From contig JAGXIS010000048.1 of assembly GCA_024635465.1 (NCBI GenBank), positions 1 to 7,498 on the forward strand: a DNA stretch of 7,498 nucleotides. Direction: 5' to 3'. Positions within the stretch are counted from its first letter, which is position 1. The number at the start of each line of letters is the position of its first letter. Positions 6,013 to 7,498 of this stretch are shown piece after piece. The position numbers were made by a program, and so were the translations under genes. This stretch comes from Bacteroidota bacterium (GTDB lineage Bacteria; Bacteroidota; Rhodothermia; Balneolales; Balneolaceae). The notes under the pieces were generated by a model. The model was not told the DNA's origin. It did not search any database and worked only from the letters and a program-made list of their open reading frames with translations.

Positions 6013-6567
6013 ATGGATCTGTATCAACCGGAGACCATTCATGTTAATGGGGAGAAATTCAGAGTATATCTTACTCATGAAGAGATCCAACAACGAATTA
6101 AACAGTTGGGAAATCAGATTAGTAAAGATCTGAAGGATAAGCGTCCGATCTTTATTGGAGTATTGAATGGTGCATATATATTTTTGGCTGATTTAATGAG
6201 ATATGTTTCTATTCCTTGTGAAGTAGATTTTCTTAAGCTGAGCAGTTACGGCGATGAGAAGGTTTCATCCGGTCAGGTGCAGGACCTCAAAGAGATTAAT
6301 GCACATATTAAAGGGAGGCATGTTATTCTGGTTGAGGATATCATTGATACCGGCCTTTCTATGAAGTATCTTGTTGAGAAATTGAAGCGTTTGGAACCTG
6401 CATCGCTGTCTGTAGCAACTATGTTGCACAAAACAGAAGCCACCAAACATGAGGTTCAAATCGACTATGTAGGTTTTAAAATACCAAATTTGTTTGTACT
6501 CGGTTATGGATTGGACTATGCACAGGAAGGACGGAATTTGGCTCAAATTTACATCCTGGAAGAATAG
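6013..6567 (+). CDS. hpt: Hypoxanthine phosphoribosyltransferase
   Basis: A 184-residue cytosolic purine-salvage enzyme that joins hypoxanthine or guanine to PRPP, giving IMP or GMP. The PRPP-binding motif is VEDIIDTG (107-114), with acidic residues Glu108 and Asp109 and the catalytic Asp112. Upstream are LNGAYIFLADL (51-61) and SSYG (77-80), the flexible catalytic loop. The purine-contacting region is DYVGFKIPN (151-159, Lys156), followed by GYGLDYAQEGRNL (164-176). Length is normal for bacterial Hpt (about 175-185). The ATG follows the tilS stop by 3 bases and lacks a clear Shine-Dalgarno site, consistent with coupled translation. The tilS-hpt pairing is common in bacteria, often with ftsH next, which is absent here. 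No convincing terminator follows directly. Confidence 0.94.
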   Translation: MDLYQPETIHVNGEKFRVYLTHEEIQQRIKQLGNQISKDLKDKRPIFIGVLNGAYIFLADLMRYVSIPCEVDFLKLSSYGDEKVSSGQVQDLKEINAHIKGRHVILVEDIIDTGLSMKYLVEKLKRLEPASLSVATMLHKTEATKHEVQIDYVGFKIPNLFVLGYGLDYAQEGRNLAQIYILEE

Positions 6568-6612
6568 ATTTTTAAGTTTGCAGTAGTGATTGAAATATTT
6601 ATCAATTCATGG

Positions 6613-6644
6613 TTGCAAAGGCCTTTGAAAGGTTGCTATATTTA
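6613..6644 (+). promoter_or_regulatory. Candidate tRNA-Ser promoter with internal palindrome
   Basis: TTGCAA (6613-6618) and TATATT (6637-6642) are 18 bases apart, placing a transcript start about 25 bases before the mature tRNA. The extended -10, TATATTTA, also matches seven of eight positions of a Bacteroidota-type TAnnTTTG. The 12-base palindrome CAAAGGCCTTTG (6616-6627) lies across the -35 and spacer, and GGTTGC occurs at both 6611-6616 and 6631-6636. The tRNA could instead be read from the hpt transcript. Confidence 0.35.
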
Positions 6645-6675
6645 AGACTATCGAATTTTTTTGATTTCACCACAT

Positions 6676-6763
6676 GGAGAGATGGCTGAGTGGTCGAAAG
6701 CGCTCCCCTGCTAAGGGAGTATACTTCAAAAGGGTATCGAGGGTTCGAATCCCTCTCTCTCCG
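6676..6763 (+). tRNA. tRNA-Ser, anticodon GCT
   Basis: An 88-base class II tRNA that folds cleanly. The acceptor stem GGAGAGA (6676-6682) pairs with TCTCTCC (6756-6762), with G6763 as the discriminator base normal for serine. The anticodon stem is CTCCC (6703-6707) with GGGAG (6715-6719), enclosing loop CTGCTAA; the anticodon is GCT at 6710-6712, reading AGC and AGU. The long variable arm has an ATAC/GTAT stem. The T arm is GAGGG-TTCGAAT-CCCTC (6739-6755). The 3' CCA is not encoded and must be added after transcription. A strong terminator follows 9 bases downstream. Confidence 0.97.
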
Positions 6764-6772
6764 CTCAATATT

Positions 6773-6811
6773 GCCGATTATTCCTTTTGAATAGGGATAA
6801 TCGGCTTTTTT
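6773..6811 (+). terminator. Intrinsic terminator after tRNA-Ser
   Basis: GCCGATTATTCC (6773-6784) pairs with GGGATAATCGGC (6794-6805) in a 12-base stem with one G-T wobble and a 9-base loop. Six T residues (6806-6811) follow directly. It should end transcription of the tRNA and perhaps of the birA-tilS-hpt unit. Confidence 0.9.
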
Positions 6812-7007
6812 ATTTATTGGTATACAATCAGTAACTACCAGTGAATAAACTCTTTTGATCAATTTTGTATGGCAGTTTGATTTATTCTACGATTCTAATT
6901 TTAGTTATTACCTAAATGTCTTAGTTATCGTAAAAAAATAGATGTATAAACTGAACTGGTTGTATATCATTTAAATAAAGTAGTCGATTTACACTCTAAT
7001 AAATATC
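6812..7007. other. AT-rich intergenic gap with no recognised gene
   Basis: This 196-base stretch separates the tRNA terminator from the last gene. I found no reading frame beyond about 10 codons, no hairpin of note and no clear promoter match. The promoter of the DUF5698/DUF2179 gene should lie here, since the preceding terminator is strong. Confidence 0.5.
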
Positions 7008-7498
7008 ATGATAGAACCCGGCTTAGTTTATTTTTTATTTTTGGAATTCATTCCCGCTGCCTTCATTCCTGTATTCATTTTTTTTGCGCGAATACTGGAT
7101 GTTAGTATGGGCACGCTCCGAATCATGTTTATCTCTAAAGGATTTCGGGGCAAAGCTACGCTTCTGGGTTTCGTGGAAGTTTTGATATGGATTGTGATCG
7201 TTGCTCAAATATTTTCGAATCTGGACAATTGGATGAACTATATTGCCTATGCAGGAGGGTTTGCGACAGGTAATTATATTGGCATGACCATCGAACAGCG
7301 CATGAAGATGGGTGTTCAAATGTTCAGAATTATTGTTGGAGAGGGTAGTGCAGACCTCGTAGAAGCTCTTAGAGAGAATGACTTTCGTATCACAGCGGTT
7401 AATGGCGAAGGCATTTATGGTCCGGTAAAAGTCATTTTTACGGTTGCAAAACGGAAACGATGGTCAGAACTTTCTGACATTGTGAATAAGTATGCTCC
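7008..7498 (+). CDS. DUF5698/DUF2179 (UPF0316-type) membrane protein, 3' end missing
   Basis: 163 codons are present from the ATG at 7008 with no stop before the window ends. The N-terminal part has three hydrophobic segments (about residues 5-29, 52-69 and 76-93). It includes LDVSMGTLRIMFISKGFRGK (30-49) and AYAGGFATGNYIGMTIEQRM (80-99), the signatures of the UPF0316/DUF5698 family. From about residue 104 it becomes soluble (FRIIVGEGSADLVEALRENDF...), fitting a DUF2179 domain. UPF0316 proteins are usually about 170-190 residues, so only a short C-terminal piece should be missing. The function of the family is unknown. There is no clear ribosome binding site. It is separated from the tRNA by a strong terminator and is probably transcribed independently. 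Confidence 0.87.
   Translation, partial: MIEPGLVYFLFLEFIPAAFIPVFIFFARILDVSMGTLRIMFISKGFRGKATLLGFVEVLIWIVIVAQIFSNLDNWMNYIAYAGGFATGNYIGMTIEQRMKMGVQMFRIIVGEGSADLVEALRENDFRITAVNGEGIYGPVKVIFTVAKRKRWSELSDIVNKYA

Noticed and set aside
6739..6763. tRNA-Ser 3' end as an integration site for a mobile element
   Set aside because: No integrase gene and no second copy of the tRNA 3' end is visible downstream; a normal terminator and chromosomal gene follow.
6602..6862. 86-residue minus-strand reading frame
   Set aside because: It is antisense to the tRNA-Ser gene and its terminator. The RDSNPR...LSRGALSTTQPS peptide is the classic false protein made by translating a serine tRNA backwards.
7035..7319. 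94-residue minus-strand reading frame
   Set aside because: It is antisense to the DUF5698/DUF2179 gene, which has a clear family match on the plus strand.

Overview
The window looks like an ordinary chromosomal housekeeping segment of a Gram-negative, Bacteroidota-like bacterium. Balneolaeota or Rhodothermia are the closest fit, but this is inferred from protein style and gene content, not proven. Supporting signs are AT-rich DNA, mostly weak or absent Shine-Dalgarno sequences, a GRGQ-type biotin ligase, a stand-alone isoamylase early-set protein, and an HPr with the Ser46 signature. No phage, transposon or CRISPR is visible.

Layout, left to right. Bases 1-128 are the C-terminal tail of a heavy-metal (probably copper) P1B-type ATPase. 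An AT-rich gap (129-419) holds two consensus DnaA boxes in a 16-base direct repeat and a possible 24-residue membrane peptide. An ElaA-type acetyltransferase lies on the minus strand (420-869). Divergent from it is a four-helix 'phage holin 4_2/YvlD' membrane protein (930-1256). Next come ptsH (HPr, 1376-1645) and ptsI (Enzyme I, 1646-3370), which abut and probably share a promoter near 1316-1344.

A 220-base AT-rich gap with nested inverted repeats separates ptsI from a second tight plus-strand cluster. That cluster is a glycogen-binding-type early-set protein (3591-3890), birA (3894-4703), tilS (about 4654-6009, overlapping birA) and hpt (6013-6567). Gaps are 3 bases or less, so co-transcription is likely. 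A tRNA-Ser(GCT) follows at 6676-6763, with a strong intrinsic terminator at 6773-6811. The window ends inside a membrane protein of the DUF5698/DUF2179 (UPF0316) family (7008 onward).

Functionally, ptsH and ptsI form the general phosphorelay of the sugar phosphotransferase system, but no sugar-specific Enzyme II is visible. The second cluster mixes biotin attachment, tRNA-Ile lysidine formation and purine salvage. The most notable unexplained items are the paired DnaA boxes, the small membrane ORF, an inverted repeat over the candidate ptsHI promoter, and a 12-base palindrome inside the candidate tRNA promoter. I see no clear new multi-gene system.
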